The notes below the pieces were generated by a model. It made no database searches. It was given only the letters and a program-made list of their open reading frames with translations, and was not told where the DNA came from. 44,237 bases of DNA. Source: Polaromonas sp. Lineage in GTDB: Bacteria > Pseudomonadota > Gammaproteobacteria > Burkholderiales > Burkholderiaceae_C. Below, piece after piece: positions 9,336-20,739 of this stretch. A program made the position numbers and the translations under genes. Every line of letters starts with the position of its first letter. Positions within the stretch are counted from its first letter, which is position 1. The DNA lies in contig PNML01000017.1 in assembly GCA_013823635.1 (NCBI GenBank), forward strand, positions 1-44,237. The letters are read 5' to 3'.

Positions 9336-9357
9336 TGTCTTGTTGGTAGATGAGGGG

Positions 9358-10833
9358 TCAAGGCAACTTGGACACAGCCACGTGCTGCAACAGTTGAGCC
9401 ACTGAGGTGTTCATGACGTCGGTGAACGGCTTGGGATAGACACCCATGTACAGAACGGCCACAGCCAGCAAACCGAGCATGAAGAACTCGCGGTCATTGA
9501 TGTCCACCAGCTCCTTGACATGGTCATTGCCGGGGGCACCAAAGTACACGCGCTTGAACATCCACAGGCTGTATGCCGCACCAAAAATGAGCGCCGAGGC
9601 AGCCATCATGCCAATCCAAAAGTTGAACTTCACGGCGCCGAGGATCACCATCCATTCACCCACGAAGCCGGCCGTACCGGGCAACCCGCAGTTGGCCATC
9701 ACAAACAGCAGCACCAGGGCGCTGAATTTGGGCATGCTGTTGACCACCCCACCGTAGTCGGCGATTTGACGGGAATGCATGCGGTCGTAGAGCACACCAA
9801 TGGACAGGAACATGGCAGCAGACACAAATCCATGCGCGATCATCTGAACAATGGCGCCCGAAACACCCAGGTCACTGAAGATGAAGAACCCCAGTGTCAC
9901 AAAACCCATGTGAGCCACCGAGGAATACGCCACGAGCTTTTTCATGTCCTTTTGCACCATTGCCACGAGGCCGACGTACAGCACCGCGATCAAGGACAGC
10001 GTGATCATGAAACCAGCCCACTGGTGGGACGCATCAGGAGCGATGGGCAGTGAAAAGCGCAGGAAACCATAGGCGCCGAGCTTCAACATGATGGCGGCCA
10101 GTACCGCAGAACCACCGGTGGGCGCTTCCACGTGCACATCGGGCAGCCAGGTGTGCACCGGCCACATGGGCACCTTAACAGCAAAAGCGGCCAAAAAAGC
10201 GAAGAACAACAACGTTTGCGATTTGCCGTCCAGCGGGAGCTTGTGCCAGACCTGGATGTCAAAACTGCCGCCGGACTGGTTGTACAAATAAACCAGCGCC
10301 ACCAGCATCAGCAAGGAGCCCATGAGGGTGTACAAGAAGAACTTGAAGGCCGCATAAATTTTGTTGGACCCACCCCAGATACCGATGATCAGGTACATGG
10401 GTATCAGCGTGGCCTCAAAGAACACGTAGAACAGCATCCCATCCAGGGCACTGAACACGCCGATCATCAAGCCCGACAGGATCAGGAAAGCGCCCATGTA
10501 CTGGTTGACCCGCTCGGTGATGACCTCCCACGCGGAAATGACCACGATGACCGTGATGAAAGCCGTCAGAGGCACCAGCCACAGAGAAATCCCATCCACA
10601 CCGAGGTGGTAGTGAATGTTGAAGCGCTCAACCCACAACACTTTTTCGACGTGCTGCATGGCGGCTGTGTCAACCACAAACCCGGTGTACAGCGGCACGG
10701 TGATAAACAAACTCACCACCGCACCAATCAGCGCAATCCAGCGCACCACATGCGCTTGGTCGTCACGGCCCATGGCCAACAGGAGGGCGCCAAAAAAAAT
10801 CGGCACCCAAATCGCAAGGCTCAACAAACCCAT
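9358..10833 (-). CDS. nuoM: NADH-quinone oxidoreductase subunit M
   Basis: A 491-residue antiporter-like subunit with about 14 membrane helices. Key features are the conserved glutamate in FFEATLIPMYLIIGIWGG and the motif KVPMWPVHTWLPDVHVEAPT with its pumping lysine. It lies between NuoL and NuoN in the proton-pumping arm. An AAGGAG site precedes the ATG at 10833, and the gene begins 13 bases after the nuoL stop. Normal length, no anomaly seen. Confidence 0.97.
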   Translation of the reverse strand: MGLLSLAIWVPIFFGALLLAMGRDDQAHVVRWIALIGAVVSLFITVPLYTGFVVDTAAMQHVEKVLWVERFNIHYHLGVDGISLWLVPLTAFITVIVVISAWEVITERVNQYMGAFLILSGLMIGVFSALDGMLFYVFFEATLIPMYLIIGIWGGSNKIYAAFKFFLYTLMGSLLMLVALVYLYNQSGGSFDIQVWHKLPLDGKSQTLLFFAFLAAFAVKVPMWPVHTWLPDVHVEAPTGGSAVLAAIMLKLGAYGFLRFSLPIAPDASHQWAGFMITLSLIAVLYVGLVAMVQKDMKKLVAYSSVAHMGFVTLGFFIFSDLGVSGAIVQMIAHGFVSAAMFLSIGVLYDRMHSRQIADYGGVVNSMPKFSALVLLFVMANCGLPGTAGFVGEWMVILGAVKFNFWIGMMAASALIFGAAYSLWMFKRVYFGAPGNDHVKELVDINDREFFMLGLLAVAVLYMGVYPKPFTDVMNTSVAQLLQHVAVSKLP

Positions 10834-10846
10834 TTAATTCTTCTCC

Positions 10847-12871
10847 TTACTTGGCGAGCCAAACGAAATACGTCAGGAACAGGAACAATCCAGCGATCAT
10901 GACCAATGCGTAGTGGTAAAGGTACCCGGTCTGGGCGTATTTGGTCACCTTGGACACCCACCCCACCAGCTTCCAACTGGCATTCACCACACCGGCCTCA
11001 ATCAACCCCTGGTCGCCGCCCTTCCAGAAGCCGATGCCCAATCCCCGAGCTGCTTTGGCGAGCACGTTCTCGTTGAACCAATCGAGGTAATACTTGTTTT
11101 CCAAGATGGTGTTCACTGGCCCCAGCGCACGCTTGAATGCCGCTGGCACGGCCGGGTTGACCAGGTACATGTACCAGGCCACCACCACACCGCTCACGGC
11201 GAGCCAGAAAGCTGGCGTCACCAACGCATGCAGCGCCAATTCGGCTGGACCGTGGATCAGGTCCGCCAACTTTTCCATGGAAGGATGCAATGCCCCATTG
11301 ACAAAGACAGCGTCCTTGAGGAAATCACCGAACAACATGGGCATGACGGTCATGAACCCGATGACCACCGACGGCACCGCCAAGAGCACCAAAGGCACAG
11401 TGACCACCCAGGGAGACTCGTGGGGTTTGTCATCAGTGTGGTGGTGCCCATGGGCGTCGTGGTGACCATGGTGGGCATCTGGATTCTGGTCGTAACGCTC
11501 CTTGCCGTGAAAAACAAGGAAGTACATGCGGAATGAATAAAAGGCAGTGATGAACACACCGGCCAGCACCGCGAAGTGGGCGAAGCCGGCTGCAGGCAAT
11601 TGGCTGAAGTGCACCGCCTCGATGATGCTGTCCTTGGAGTAAAAGCCCGAGAACAGCGGCGTGCCGATCAGCGCCAGCGACCCCAGCAGGGAAGTGATCC
11701 AAGTGACGGGCATGTACTTGCGCAGCCCGCCCATCCAACGGATGTCTTGGTTGTGGTGCATCCCCATGATGACTGAGCCGGCCCCCAGAAACAGGAGGGC
11801 CTTGAAAAACGCATGGGTCATCAGGTGGAACACAGCCACTGAATACGCAGAGGCGCCCAATGCCACGGTCATGTACCCCAATTGAGACAACGTGGAATAG
11901 GCCACCACGCGTTTGATGTCGTTTTGAATGATGCCAAGAAAGCCCATGAACAAAGCCGTGATGGCACCGATCACCAGAATGAAATTGAGTGCCACATCAC
12001 TCATCTCAAACAATGGCGACATGCGGGCCACCATGAAGATGCCGGCGGTGACCATGGTCGCTGCGTGTATCAGCGCAGAAATCGGTGTCGGACCTTCCAT
12101 GGAGTCTGGCAGCCAAACGTGCAGGGGAAATTGGGCCGACTTGCCCATGGCACCCACGAACAAACAAATGCAGATGACGGTGATCAGCATCCACCCCGTA
12201 CCTGGCAGCATCACACCGGCCAAGGTGTCGGACTTCGCGAACACCTCCGAATAGTTCAGCGTGCCCGTGAACGCCACGATCAGGCCGATACCAAGGATGA
12301 ATCCAAAGTCACCAACACGGTTGACCAGAAACGCCTTCATGTTGGCGAAAATGGCCGTTGGCTTGTTGTACCAAAAGCCGATGAGCAAGTAGGACACCAA
12401 CCCAACCGCTTCCCATCCGAAAAACAACTGCAGCAGGTTGTTGCTCATCACCAGCATCAACATGGCGAATGTGAACAACGAAATGTAGGAGAAAAAGCGG
12501 TTGTAGCCTTCGTCCTCTTCCATGTAACCGATGGTGTAGATGTGGACCATCAGCGACACGAAGGTGACGACACACATCATCATGGCGGTCAATCCATCGA
12601 CCATGAAGCCGATTTCCATCTTGAGACCGCCAACCACCATCCACTCATAGATGGTGGCGTTGAATCGGGCCCCGTCCAACGCCACGTCTCTCAGCGTCAA
12701 GGCGGACAGCACAAATGCGATGGTCACGCCCAAGATGGTGAAGGTGTGCGACAACCGCCGCCCGAACCAATTGCTGCCAAAACGGGTGCCCCACACACCG
12801 GCCAGCACAGCCCCAATCAAGGGGGCGAGGGGAACAGCCAGCAAGGTACTGGCAGAAAGCGTCGAACTCAT
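10847..12871 (-). CDS. nuoL: NADH-quinone oxidoreductase subunit L
   Basis: A 674-residue distal antiporter-like subunit of complex I. It has the GWEAVGLVSYLLIGFW motif with the conserved glutamate and the SAQFPLHVWLPDSMEGPTP motif. The long C-terminal part fits the lateral helix and its anchor. A His-rich loop (about 14 His within residues 460-485, encoded near 11424-11480) follows DQNPDA in a solvent-exposed stretch between helices. It is spaced 13 bases from nuoM and 18 from nuoK in the operon. Confidence 0.97.
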   Translation of the reverse strand: MSSTLSASTLLAVPLAPLIGAVLAGVWGTRFGSNWFGRRLSHTFTILGVTIAFVLSALTLRDVALDGARFNATIYEWMVVGGLKMEIGFMVDGLTAMMMCVVTFVSLMVHIYTIGYMEEDEGYNRFFSYISLFTFAMLMLVMSNNLLQLFFGWEAVGLVSYLLIGFWYNKPTAIFANMKAFLVNRVGDFGFILGIGLIVAFTGTLNYSEVFAKSDTLAGVMLPGTGWMLITVICICLFVGAMGKSAQFPLHVWLPDSMEGPTPISALIHAATMVTAGIFMVARMSPLFEMSDVALNFILVIGAITALFMGFLGIIQNDIKRVVAYSTLSQLGYMTVALGASAYSVAVFHLMTHAFFKALLFLGAGSVIMGMHHNQDIRWMGGLRKYMPVTWITSLLGSLALIGTPLFSGFYSKDSIIEAVHFSQLPAAGFAHFAVLAGVFITAFYSFRMYFLVFHGKERYDQNPDAHHGHHDAHGHHHTDDKPHESPWVVTVPLVLLAVPSVVIGFMTVMPMLFGDFLKDAVFVNGALHPSMEKLADLIHGPAELALHALVTPAFWLAVSGVVVAWYMYLVNPAVPAAFKRALGPVNTILENKYYLDWFNENVLAKAARGLGIGFWKGGDQGLIEAGVVNASWKLVGWVSKVTKYAQTGYLYHYALVMIAGLFLFLTYFVWLAK

Positions 12872-12889
12872 GGCTATGTGTTTCCCTGT

Positions 12890-13198
12890 TCAGCCCTTGA
12901 GCTCATTGAGCTCATCGACATTGATGGAGGATTTGTTTCTGAACAACAGCACAAGAATCGCCAGTCCGATGGCAGATTCAGCCGCAGCCACAGTCAGGAT
13001 GAAAAAAACGAACACCTGTCCATGCATGTCGCCCAAATAGTGGGAGAACGCCACAAAGTTCATGTTGACGGCGAGCAACATCAGTTCAATGGCCATCAAC
13101 AGCACGATCAGGTTCTTGCGATTCAGGAAGATGCCTGTGACGGAAATGGCAAACAAAATGGCCCCCAACCCGAGGAAATGTCCAAGCGTCAAGCTCAT
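12890..13198 (-). CDS. nuoK: NADH-quinone oxidoreductase subunit K
   Basis: A 102-residue three-helix subunit at the junction between the quinone site and the pumping arm. It carries the conserved glutamates in [11 protein letters not shown] and [10 protein letters not shown], which belong to the central proton channel. Its ATG overlaps the nuoJ stop (13195-13198), so the two are translationally coupled. Length is standard. Confidence 0.97.
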   Translation of the reverse strand: MSLTLGHFLGLGAILFAISVTGIFLNRKNLIVLLMAIELMLLAVNMNFVAFSHYLGDMHGQVFVFFILTVAAAESAIGLAILVLLFRNKSSINVDELNELKG

Positions 13199-13848
13199 GA
13201 TTTACCCCCCTTGTCACCGACCGTGTTGCCCAGACCCGCGGAACCGGATTGGCCAGTGGCGGGCATGGCAACCACCACCAAACGGTCTTTGGCTCGAACG
13301 TGGACTTGCAAACTGGGGCTGATGGCTTTGCTGTCTTTGCGCTCCCGCAGGGTGAGTGCAATGGCAGCAATCATCGCCACCAACAAGATGACAGCAGCAG
13401 CCTGTATGGGATAAAGGTACTCCGTGTAGAGCAACAGGCCCAACTGATGGGTGTTGGACTGTGCGATCCCTCCACCAACTGAAGGCAGCTGTGCGGATGT
13501 CTGCTCAAAACCGACCCAAACCACAGCCGTCAGTTCAGCGGCGACCAAGCCGCCCAAAATGAGCGCCAAAGGCGCGTGTACCCAAAACCCTTTGCGAACC
13601 GCATCAATGCGCACATCCAACATCATCACGACAAAAAGGAACAGCACCATCACAGCGCCCAGGTACACCAGCACAAGTGTCAAACCCAAGAACTCAGCCT
13701 TGAGAATCAACCACACACCCGCCGCCTGAGAAAAAGCCAGCATCAGGTACAGCACGGCGTGCACAGGGTTACGGGCAGTGACGACCTGCACCGAAGCAAA
13801 CAGCAACACCGCTGCAAAAAGATAAAAAAAACCAGTCTGGTAGTCCAT
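13195..13848 (-). CDS. nuoJ: NADH-quinone oxidoreductase subunit J
   Basis: A 217-residue membrane subunit with five helices. The flexible TM3 region reads [21 protein letters not shown]. The polar C-terminal tail (about residues 170-217) is longer than in the shorter enterobacterial NuoJ, as often seen in beta-proteobacteria. Its stop overlaps the nuoK start by four bases, and it begins 26 bases after the nuoI stop. Confidence 0.96.
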   Translation of the reverse strand: MDYQTGFFYLFAAVLLFASVQVVTARNPVHAVLYLMLAFSQAAGVWLILKAEFLGLTLVLVYLGAVMVLFLFVVMMLDVRIDAVRKGFWVHAPLALILGGLVAAELTAVVWVGFEQTSAQLPSVGGGIAQSNTHQLGLLLYTEYLYPIQAAAVILLVAMIAAIALTLRERKDSKAISPSLQVHVRAKDRLVVVAMPATGQSGSAGLGNTVGDKGGKS

Positions 13849-13874
13849 AAGAAATAAGCTTGACGTTGTTGGAC

Positions 13875-14384
13875 TCAGCGATACGGCGCATCGGCGGCCT
13901 TGGCCTGCGCTATCTCGCTCTCAAATTTGTCGCCAACGGCCAGAAGCATCTCCTTGGTGAAGTACAGATCGCCTCGTTTTTCACCGTGGTACTCCAGGAT
14001 GTGTGTCTCCACGATGGAATCAACGGGGCAGCTCTCTTCACAAAAGCCACAAAAAATGCACTTGGTCAAATCGATGTCGTAACGGGTGGTCCGTCGGCTG
14101 CCGTCATCCCGTACGTCCGATTCAATCGTGATGGCCATGGCTGGACACACGGCCTCACACAATTTGCAGGCAATGCAGCGCTCCTCCCCGTTTTCATAAC
14201 GGCGCAAGGCGTGCAGCCCCCTGAACCTGGGGGACAACGGCGTCTTTTCCTCCGGGAACTGGATGGTGACCTTGCGCTTGAACGCATAACGCCCGGTCAA
14301 CGCCATGCCTTTGAGGAGCTCAACCAACAGAAAACTTTTGACAAAGTCCCTGAAGGAAAAAGGGGCAACGGTTGCTGTAGTCAT
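13875..14384 (-). CDS. nuoI: NADH-quinone oxidoreductase subunit I (2 x [4Fe-4S])
   Basis: A 169-residue ferredoxin-like subunit carrying clusters N6a and N6b. Two CxxCxxCxxxCP motifs are seen: Cys70/73/76/80 ([12 protein letters not shown]) and Cys109/112/115/119 ([12 protein letters not shown]). It passes electrons from NuoG to NuoB. I use the ATG at 14382-14384; a TTG two codons upstream is less likely. It starts 15 bases after the nuoH stop. Confidence 0.97.
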   Translation of the reverse strand: MTTATVAPFSFRDFVKSFLLVELLKGMALTGRYAFKRKVTIQFPEEKTPLSPRFRGLHALRRYENGEERCIACKLCEAVCPAMAITIESDVRDDGSRRTTRYDIDLTKCIFCGFCEESCPVDSIVETHILEYHGEKRGDLYFTKEMLLAVGDKFESEIAQAKAADAPYR

Positions 14385-14399
14385 TTGCAAGTGGCCTGT

Positions 14400-15482
14400 T
14401 TATTTCCAGATATTCCAGGGGGTTTGCATGAGCGCACCCACCAGAAGCAACCAAACCAAGGTGACGGGGATGAAAATTTTCCAGCCCAAGCGCATGATTT
14501 GGTCATACCGGAACCTCGGAAACGTGGCTCGCACCCACAAGAAAAGTGAGACCACAAAGAATGTTTTAGCGCCCAACCAGATCCATCCTGGCACCCAATT
14601 GAACACCTGGCTGTCGATGGGAGATTGCCAACCGCCAAGGAACATCAGCACGGCCAATATGGACACCAACCACATGCTGGCGTACTCGGCCAGGAAAAAG
14701 ATGGCAAATCCCATTCCTGAGTACTCAACCATGTGCCCGGCAACAATTTCGGCTTCACCTTCCACCACGTCAAATGGATGGCGATTGGTTTCGGCGATGC
14801 CTGAGATGACATACACCACAAAAATGGGCAACAAGGGCAACCAGTTCCATGACAGGAAGGTCAAGCCCATGTTGGCACCCATGCCGCGGCCCTGAGACGA
14901 AACGATGTCGACAAGGTTCAAGCTACCCGACACCATCACCACCACCAGAAAACAGAAGCCGATGGCAATTTCGTAACTGACCATTTGCGCAGATGCTCGC
15001 AATGCACCCAAGAACGCGTATTTGGAGTTTGATGCCCACCCGGCGATGATTACGCCGTACACCTCAATGGAGGTAATCGCCAAAATCACCAGAAGTCCTG
15101 CGTTCACGTTGGCCAACATGGTTTCAGGACCGAATGGCACCGCCACCCAAGCGGCCAGTGCAGGCATGATGGCCATCACGGGACCCAGCACGAACAGCCC
15201 CTTGGCCGCAGCTGACGGCTGAATGATCTCCTTCGTCAGAAGCTTCACCGCATCTGCGATGGGCTGCAACAGGCCCATGGGCCCCACGCGGTTGGGGCCG
15301 TGCCGCACCTGCATCCACGCGAGCAACTTACGCTCCCACAGCGTCAGGTAGGCGACAGCACCCATGAGCGGCGCCAGCAGGACCACGATTTTGAGCAATA
15401 TCCACAAAACGGGCCAGACCGCACCGACCCACCAAGTGGCCCCACTCAGCCCGAGCCCAGCGTTGTAAATCGAATCAATCAT
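14400..15482 (-). CDS. nuoH: NADH-quinone oxidoreductase subunit H
   Basis: A 360-residue eight-helix subunit forming the quinone-binding chamber at the foot of the membrane arm. The loop [20 protein letters not shown], with its acidic residues next to the quinone site, is present, as is [17 protein letters not shown]. The start is the ATG at 15482 because it overlaps the nuoG TGA; the frame runs further upstream but only as a shadow of nuoG. Confidence 0.97.
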   Translation of the reverse strand: MIDSIYNAGLGLSGATWWVGAVWPVLWILLKIVVLLAPLMGAVAYLTLWERKLLAWMQVRHGPNRVGPMGLLQPIADAVKLLTKEIIQPSAAAKGLFVLGPVMAIMPALAAWVAVPFGPETMLANVNAGLLVILAITSIEVYGVIIAGWASNSKYAFLGALRASAQMVSYEIAIGFCFLVVVMVSGSLNLVDIVSSQGRGMGANMGLTFLSWNWLPLLPIFVVYVISGIAETNRHPFDVVEGEAEIVAGHMVEYSGMGFAIFFLAEYASMWLVSILAVLMFLGGWQSPIDSQVFNWVPGWIWLGAKTFFVVSLFLWVRATFPRFRYDQIMRLGWKIFIPVTLVWLLLVGALMQTPWNIWK

Positions 15483-17614
15483 GTTGCCGAAACCCCAATC
15501 TGTTGCGAGCCTTGACGACCGTCGGCGGTTGCCTGCAATGAAGGCGCACGCCGAACGATGGCATCCAACTGATACGCGCCCGTCGTGCACGGTTGTGCAG
15601 CCGCAGGATTCAGATCGATGGCACTGACATCCGAAACGACCGCCCCATCCAAAGGAATCACGTCGCCAAGGGTGGCTTTTGGCAATGCAGCAGCCAAAAC
15701 CTCCGCTTGAGTCTCGTGAACAAAGGTTGGCAACCCCAGCATGCTGCCAAGAGCACGCAGGACTTTCCAGCCCGGACGGGTTTCCCCCAAAGGTTTGACA
15801 ACGGCATGAAAGCTCTGCAACCGTCCTTCCGCATTCACGAACGACCCTGCGGTTTCTGTGAACGGGGCAATCGGCAACAGCACATCGCTACAGTCCAAAT
15901 TGGCCTTGAAAGCACTCAAGGTAACGACCATTTTTGCAGAAGCAACGGCAGAAACCGCCTCTGACCCTTTGCAGGTGTCAAAACGGGGCTCTGCATTGAG
16001 CAGCAGCAACGCCTTCATGCCTCCATCCAGCATCTGGACAGCATTGAGACCGTTCGACATGGGCTGTGCCCCAACGAGTTGGGCCCCCACGGTGTTGCTC
16101 GCTTCTGTCAGGTAGCCAACCGTGGCCCCCGTCCTGGAACCTATCCATTGAGCAAGCTGCAACAAGCTGGCGGCCCGTTGATGATGTGCGGCGGCATTAC
16201 CCAACAAAATGGCTTTGCGGTCACCCGAGAGCAAGGATTCCGCGACTCGCGCCGACTGGGCATCCGCAGGGACATCGGTGGGTGGTGGCACGTCCAATAG
16301 TCGGGCAACCGCTGTCGCCACCCTTGCCAACGCCGCAACCCAGGTGGTGGCGGGCTCTTCAATCGTCGTGTCCAGGGGCATGGCCCACTGGGGAGTCGCC
16401 GAATGAATGGCATGCACCTGTGCGCCGCGACGCGCCGCCTGTCGAATTCTGAGCGCAAACAACGGATGCTCTTTGCGCAAATTGCCTCCGACAACAAGCA
16501 CCCTGTCAAGAGAGGACAGAGAGGCAATGCTCCTGCCCAACCAGTGCACACCCGAAGACCTACCTGGCGCCTGCTGACGCAAACGGTGGTCAATGTTGTC
16601 AGAGCCCAGTGCGCGCATCAACGTGGCTGCAAGGTACAGCTCCTCCACCGTGCTGTGTGGGCTCGCCAGCAATCCGATGGACTGCGCACCGTGATTATTC
16701 CTGACATCGTTCAAACCGTTGGCCACATACTCCAGGGCGGTGGCCCAATCAACCGTCCGCCATTCTCCACCCTGCTTGAGCATGGGCTGCGTCAGGCGCT
16801 CAGGGCCATTGAGTGCCTCGTAGGAGAAGCGGTCTCTGTCTGCAATCCAGCATTCATTGACGGCATCATTCTCCAACGGAAGAACGCGCATCACCTTGTG
16901 GTTTTTCACCTGCACAACTACGTTGGCACCGGTGGAATCATGGGGGCTGATCGATTTACGTCGCGACATCTCCCAGGTTCTGGCGCTGTACCTGAAAGGC
17001 TTGCTCGTCAATGCTCCCACAGGGCAAATGTCAATCATGTTGCCCGACAGTTCAGAGTCGATGGAAGCACCCACAAAAGTTTCAATTTCTGCGTGTTCTC
17101 CTCTGTGGGACATGCCCAACTCCATCACGCCAGCAATCTCTTGACCAAAGCGGACGCAACGGGTGCAGTGAATACACCGACTCATCTCTTGCATGGAGAT
17201 CAACGGTCCAACGTTCTTGTTGGCAACGACCCGCTTCTCTTCTGTATAGCGGGAACTGGACCCACCGTAACCCACCGCGAGGTCTTGCAACTGACATTCG
17301 CCTCCCTGATCGCAAATTGGGCAATCGAGCGGGTGATTGATGAGCAAAAACTCCATCACCGACTGCTGCGCCTTGATGGCTTTGTCGCTTTTCGTCCGAA
17401 CGACCATGCCTTGGGTGACCGGCGTGGCACACGCTGGCATGGGCTTGGGCGCTTTCTCGACATCAACCAAACACATGCGGCAGCTGGCGGCAATGGAGAG
17501 CTTTTTGTGATAACAAAAATGGGGAATGTAGACGCCTGCTTGCTCAGCCGCATGCATGACCATGCTGCCCGGTGCGACTTCAACCTTCTGTCCGTCGAGT
17601 TCTATTTCAACCAT
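15479..17614 (-). CDS. nuoG: NADH-quinone oxidoreductase subunit G
   Basis: A 711-residue iron-sulfur subunit of the peripheral arm. The N terminus binds a [2Fe-2S] cluster (Cys34, Cys45, Cys48, Cys62) and a His/Cys-ligated [4Fe-4S] cluster (His94, Cys98, Cys101, Cys107). A further ferredoxin-type motif ([10 protein letters not shown]) follows. The remainder is a molybdopterin-oxidoreductase-like domain without catalytic role in complex I. The ATG at 17614 has GAGGA nine bases upstream and is favoured over a TTG two codons earlier. Its stop overlaps the nuoH start. Confidence 0.97.
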   Translation of the reverse strand: MVEIELDGQKVEVAPGSMVMHAAEQAGVYIPHFCYHKKLSIAASCRMCLVDVEKAPKPMPACATPVTQGMVVRTKSDKAIKAQQSVMEFLLINHPLDCPICDQGGECQLQDLAVGYGGSSSRYTEEKRVVANKNVGPLISMQEMSRCIHCTRCVRFGQEIAGVMELGMSHRGEHAEIETFVGASIDSELSGNMIDICPVGALTSKPFRYSARTWEMSRRKSISPHDSTGANVVVQVKNHKVMRVLPLENDAVNECWIADRDRFSYEALNGPERLTQPMLKQGGEWRTVDWATALEYVANGLNDVRNNHGAQSIGLLASPHSTVEELYLAATLMRALGSDNIDHRLRQQAPGRSSGVHWLGRSIASLSSLDRVLVVGGNLRKEHPLFALRIRQAARRGAQVHAIHSATPQWAMPLDTTIEEPATTWVAALARVATAVARLLDVPPPTDVPADAQSARVAESLLSGDRKAILLGNAAAHHQRAASLLQLAQWIGSRTGATVGYLTEASNTVGAQLVGAQPMSNGLNAVQMLDGGMKALLLLNAEPRFDTCKGSEAVSAVASAKMVVTLSAFKANLDCSDVLLPIAPFTETAGSFVNAEGRLQSFHAVVKPLGETRPGWKVLRALGSMLGLPTFVHETQAEVLAAALPKATLGDVIPLDGAVVSDVSAIDLNPAAAQPCTTGAYQLDAIVRRAPSLQATADGRQGSQQIGVSAT

Positions 17615-17626
17615 ATTCAAAGGTCC

Positions 17627-18979
17627 TCAGGCATTGGCTGAGACCATGCAGGTCTTGTGCTCAATGTGGTGCTCAAATTCATGCCGGAAGTGCTTGATCA
17701 TGGCGCGAACAGGCATAGCGGCAGCATCACCCAGTGCGCAGATGGTGCGCCCCTGGATGTTGTCAGACACCGTGTTCAGCAATTCAAGGTCTTCGGGTTT
17801 GCCATGACCGTGCTCAATTCGGTCCACCAAACGCCATAGCCAGCCAGTCCCTTCTCGGCAAGGCGTGCATTGCCCACAAGACTCATGCATGTAGAAATAC
17901 GACAACCGCAGCAAACTGTTGACCATACAACGGCTGTCGTCCATCACGATCACCGCACCGGAGCCCAGCATGGAGCCTGCTTTGGAGATTGAGTCATAGT
18001 CCATGTCCGTGGACATCATCACATCGGCAGGCAGCACGGGCATGGAAGAACCACCAGGAATCACTGCCTTGAGTTTTCTACCCGGCCGCACTCCACCTGC
18101 CAATTCCAAGAGTTGCGCAAACGGCGTGCCCATGGGCACCTCGTAATTGCCTGGGCGTTGCACATCGCCACTGACAGAAAAGATTTTTGTGCCACCGTTG
18201 TTGGGTTTCCCACAAGCAAGGTAGGCGGCACCACCATTTCGGATGATCCAGGGCACAGCAGCAAATGTCTCTGTGTTATTGATGGTGGTCGGTTTGCCGT
18301 ACAAACCAAAGCTCGCTGGAAATGGCGGCTTGAATCTGGGTTGGCCCTTTTTCCCCTCCAGAGACTCCAGCAAAGCGGTTTCCTCGCCACAGATGTACGC
18401 ACCAAACCCATGGGCAGCGTGCAACTGGAAACTGAAAGAGCTGCCCAATATGGCATCCCCCAGAAACCCCGCAGATTGTGCTTCCTCAAGCGCTGCCTCA
18501 AACCGATCGTAGGTGCTGAATATTTCCCCATGAATGTAGTTGTATCCAACAGAGATACCCATGGCATAGGCTGCAATCGCCATTCCCTCAATCACCACAT
18601 GTGGGTTGAAATGGAGGATGTCCCTGTCCTTACAGGTGCCCGGCTCGCCTTCGTCTGAATTGCAAACCAAATATTTCTGACCAGGAAATTGCCTGGGCAT
18701 GAAGCTCCACTTCAATCCCGTCGGGAAGCCTGCGCCACCCCGCCCGCGCAAAGCGGACTCTTTCACGGTTGCAATCACCTCATCCTGCGTCATCCCGGGA
18801 CCGCCATCGGCACCGAGTATTCTCTTCAAGGCCTGATAACCCCCCCTGGAAACATAGTCCGCCAGATGCCAGTTGGCACCGGTAAGGCCAGCATAAATCT
18901 GCGGGTTGATGTGCCGACCGTGGAAGCACGTTTCGTGGCCAGAAGCGGCAAATTGAGCCAGCACTTGCTGCGCGTTCAT
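17627..18979 (-). CDS. nuoF: NADH-quinone oxidoreductase subunit F (FMN/NADH-binding)
   Basis: A 450-residue flavoprotein where NADH is oxidised. The FMN loop [10 protein letters not shown] is at 79-88, the nucleotide region [14 protein letters not shown] at about 107-120, and the [4Fe-4S] N3 ligands are Cys368, Cys371, Cys374 and Cys414. The ATG overlaps the nuoE stop by four bases, matching the stable NuoE-NuoF pair in the complex. Confidence 0.97.
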   Translation of the reverse strand: MNAQQVLAQFAASGHETCFHGRHINPQIYAGLTGANWHLADYVSRGGYQALKRILGADGGPGMTQDEVIATVKESALRGRGGAGFPTGLKWSFMPRQFPGQKYLVCNSDEGEPGTCKDRDILHFNPHVVIEGMAIAAYAMGISVGYNYIHGEIFSTYDRFEAALEEAQSAGFLGDAILGSSFSFQLHAAHGFGAYICGEETALLESLEGKKGQPRFKPPFPASFGLYGKPTTINNTETFAAVPWIIRNGGAAYLACGKPNNGGTKIFSVSGDVQRPGNYEVPMGTPFAQLLELAGGVRPGRKLKAVIPGGSSMPVLPADVMMSTDMDYDSISKAGSMLGSGAVIVMDDSRCMVNSLLRLSYFYMHESCGQCTPCREGTGWLWRLVDRIEHGHGKPEDLELLNTVSDNIQGRTICALGDAAAMPVRAMIKHFRHEFEHHIEHKTCMVSANA

Positions 18980-19467
18980 GGGTTTACCTCTGCAGCCTTC
19001 AATCCATCAATGAGTTGATTCAACTTTTCGTTGCTCATGAAACTGCACATGTGCCGGTCATTCACCAACATCACTGGCGCGTCTGCACATGCGCCCAGGC
19101 ACTCACTCTGTTGGAGAGTGAAGAGCCCATCCGGTGTGGTTCCACCCACCGCCACGCCGAGCTTGTTGGCCAGATGGTTCAAAGCCTCGTTGCCCCGCCG
19201 CAACTGGCACGGCAGGTTGGTGCAGACGTTCAATTTATAACGGCCAACCGCCTGCTGGTTGTACATGTTGTAAAAGGTGGTGACCTCGTGCACCGCCATG
19301 GGAGGCATACCAAGGTACTGGGCCAGCGCTATCTCACTCTCAACGCTGACATGACCCAGTTCGTCCTGAACAATCGCCAAGCAAGCCATGACAGCAGACT
19401 GACGTTGTTCCTCAGGGTATTTGGCCACCTCACGCGCGAAACGGGCAATCATTGCTTCTGAGATCAT
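18976..19467 (-). CDS. nuoE: NADH-quinone oxidoreductase subunit E ([2Fe-2S])
   Basis: A 163-residue thioredoxin-like ferredoxin carrying cluster N1a. The ligands are Cys82 and Cys87 (CTNLPC) and Cys123 and Cys127 (CLGAC). It partners with NuoF at the NADH-oxidising tip. Its start overlaps the nuoD stop (19464-19467) and its stop overlaps the nuoF start, so nuoD-E-F are tightly coupled. Confidence 0.97.
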   Translation of the reverse strand: MISEAMIARFAREVAKYPEEQRQSAVMACLAIVQDELGHVSVESEIALAQYLGMPPMAVHEVTTFYNMYNQQAVGRYKLNVCTNLPCQLRRGNEALNHLANKLGVAVGGTTPDGLFTLQQSECLGACADAPVMLVNDRHMCSFMSNEKLNQLIDGLKAAEVNP

Positions 19468-20717
19468 CGGTCAATCTCTCCAAACACAATATCCATGGTC
19501 CCAATGATGGCCACGGCATCCGCCAGCATGTGACCCTTGGCGAGTTCGTCCATGGTGGCCAAGTGCGCGAATCCTGGGGCACGAATCTTCATGCGATACG
19601 GTTTATTGGCCCCATCGCTGACAAAATAAATACCAAACTCACCCTTCGGATGCTCAACTGCTGCATAAGCTTCACCCTCTGGCACGTGAAAACCCTCAGT
19701 GAACAATTTGAAATGGTGAATCAACTCCTCCATGCTCGACTTCATGGATTCACGTGAAGGAGGTGCGACTTTGTGGTTGTCGGTGATGACTGGACCAGGA
19801 TTCGCCTTCAGCCAAGCCACGCATTGGCGAATGATGCGGTTGGATTGATTCATTTCCTCCATGCGGACCAGGTACCGGTCATAGCAGTCCCCAGTTTTGC
19901 CCACAGGGATATCGAAATCCATGTTCGCGTACACATCGTAGGGCTGCTTCTTCCGCAAATCCCACGCAATCCCGGAGCCACGCAACATCGGCCCGGTCAT
20001 GCCAAGGTTCAATGCGCGCTCGGGACTCACCACCCCAATTCCAACGGTTCGCTGTTTCCAGATTCGGTTATCTGTGAGGAGTGTGTGGTACTCCGCCAGG
20101 TATCCGGTAAAGCGTTGGGTGAAGTCATCAATGAAATCGAGCAAGGACCCTTGTCGGTTTTTGTTCAACTCGGCAATACCACGCGCATTCCTCACCTTGT
20201 TCGGTTTGTATTGCGGCATGGTCTCAGGCAAGTCCCTGTAGACCCCACCCGGACGGAAATACGCCGCATGCATCCGCGCACCCGAGACCGCCTCGTACAT
20301 GTCGAACAGATCTTCCCGCTCCCGGAAGGCATAAATCAAGATGGTGGAACTACCACAATCATTGCCGTGTGAGCCCAACCACATGAGGTGGTTCAGCAAC
20401 CGAGTGATTTCAGAAAACATCACCCGGATGTATTGAGCACGAACCGGTACGTCTATGCCCAACAGCTTTTCGATGGCCAGGCAATAGGCGTGTTCGTTGC
20501 ACATCATGGACACATAGTCCAGTCGATCCATGTAAGGCAGCGATTGAATGAAAGTTTTATATTCTGCCAGCTTCTCGGTGGCACGGTGCAACAAACCAAT
20601 GTGAGGGTCTGCACGCTGGACCACTTCGCCGTCCAACTCAAGCACCAACCGGAGAACGCCGTGTGCCGCAGGGTGCTGCGGGCCGAAGTTGAGCGTGTAG
20701 TTTTTGATTTCTGCCAT
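19464..20717 (-). CDS. nuoD: NADH-quinone oxidoreductase subunit D
   Basis: A 417-residue 49-kDa-type subunit that forms the quinone site with NuoB and NuoH. The N-terminal signature [21 protein letters not shown] is seen. The start at 20717 ([10 protein letters not shown]) fits family N termini; the frame is open for 20 more codons upstream without support. It is separate from nuoC, unlike the fused nuoCD of enterobacteria. It begins 22 bases after the nuoC stop. Confidence 0.97.
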   Translation of the reverse strand: MAEIKNYTLNFGPQHPAAHGVLRLVLELDGEVVQRADPHIGLLHRATEKLAEYKTFIQSLPYMDRLDYVSMMCNEHAYCLAIEKLLGIDVPVRAQYIRVMFSEITRLLNHLMWLGSHGNDCGSSTILIYAFREREDLFDMYEAVSGARMHAAYFRPGGVYRDLPETMPQYKPNKVRNARGIAELNKNRQGSLLDFIDDFTQRFTGYLAEYHTLLTDNRIWKQRTVGIGVVSPERALNLGMTGPMLRGSGIAWDLRKKQPYDVYANMDFDIPVGKTGDCYDRYLVRMEEMNQSNRIIRQCVAWLKANPGPVITDNHKVAPPSRESMKSSMEELIHHFKLFTEGFHVPEGEAYAAVEHPKGEFGIYFVSDGANKPYRMKIRAPGFAHLATMDELAKGHMLADAVAIIGTMDIVFGEIDR

Positions 20718-20739
20718 TTGATTCAAGCACCAATAATTC

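Noticed and set aside
7728-9353. A 541-codon open frame on the plus strand opposite nuoN
   Set aside because: It is Gln/His/Arg-rich with no recognisable domain and lies exactly antisense to a clear nuoN. The same applies to the long frames at 11882-13414 (opposite nuoL/nuoK/nuoJ), 3002-4678 and 33886-36015.
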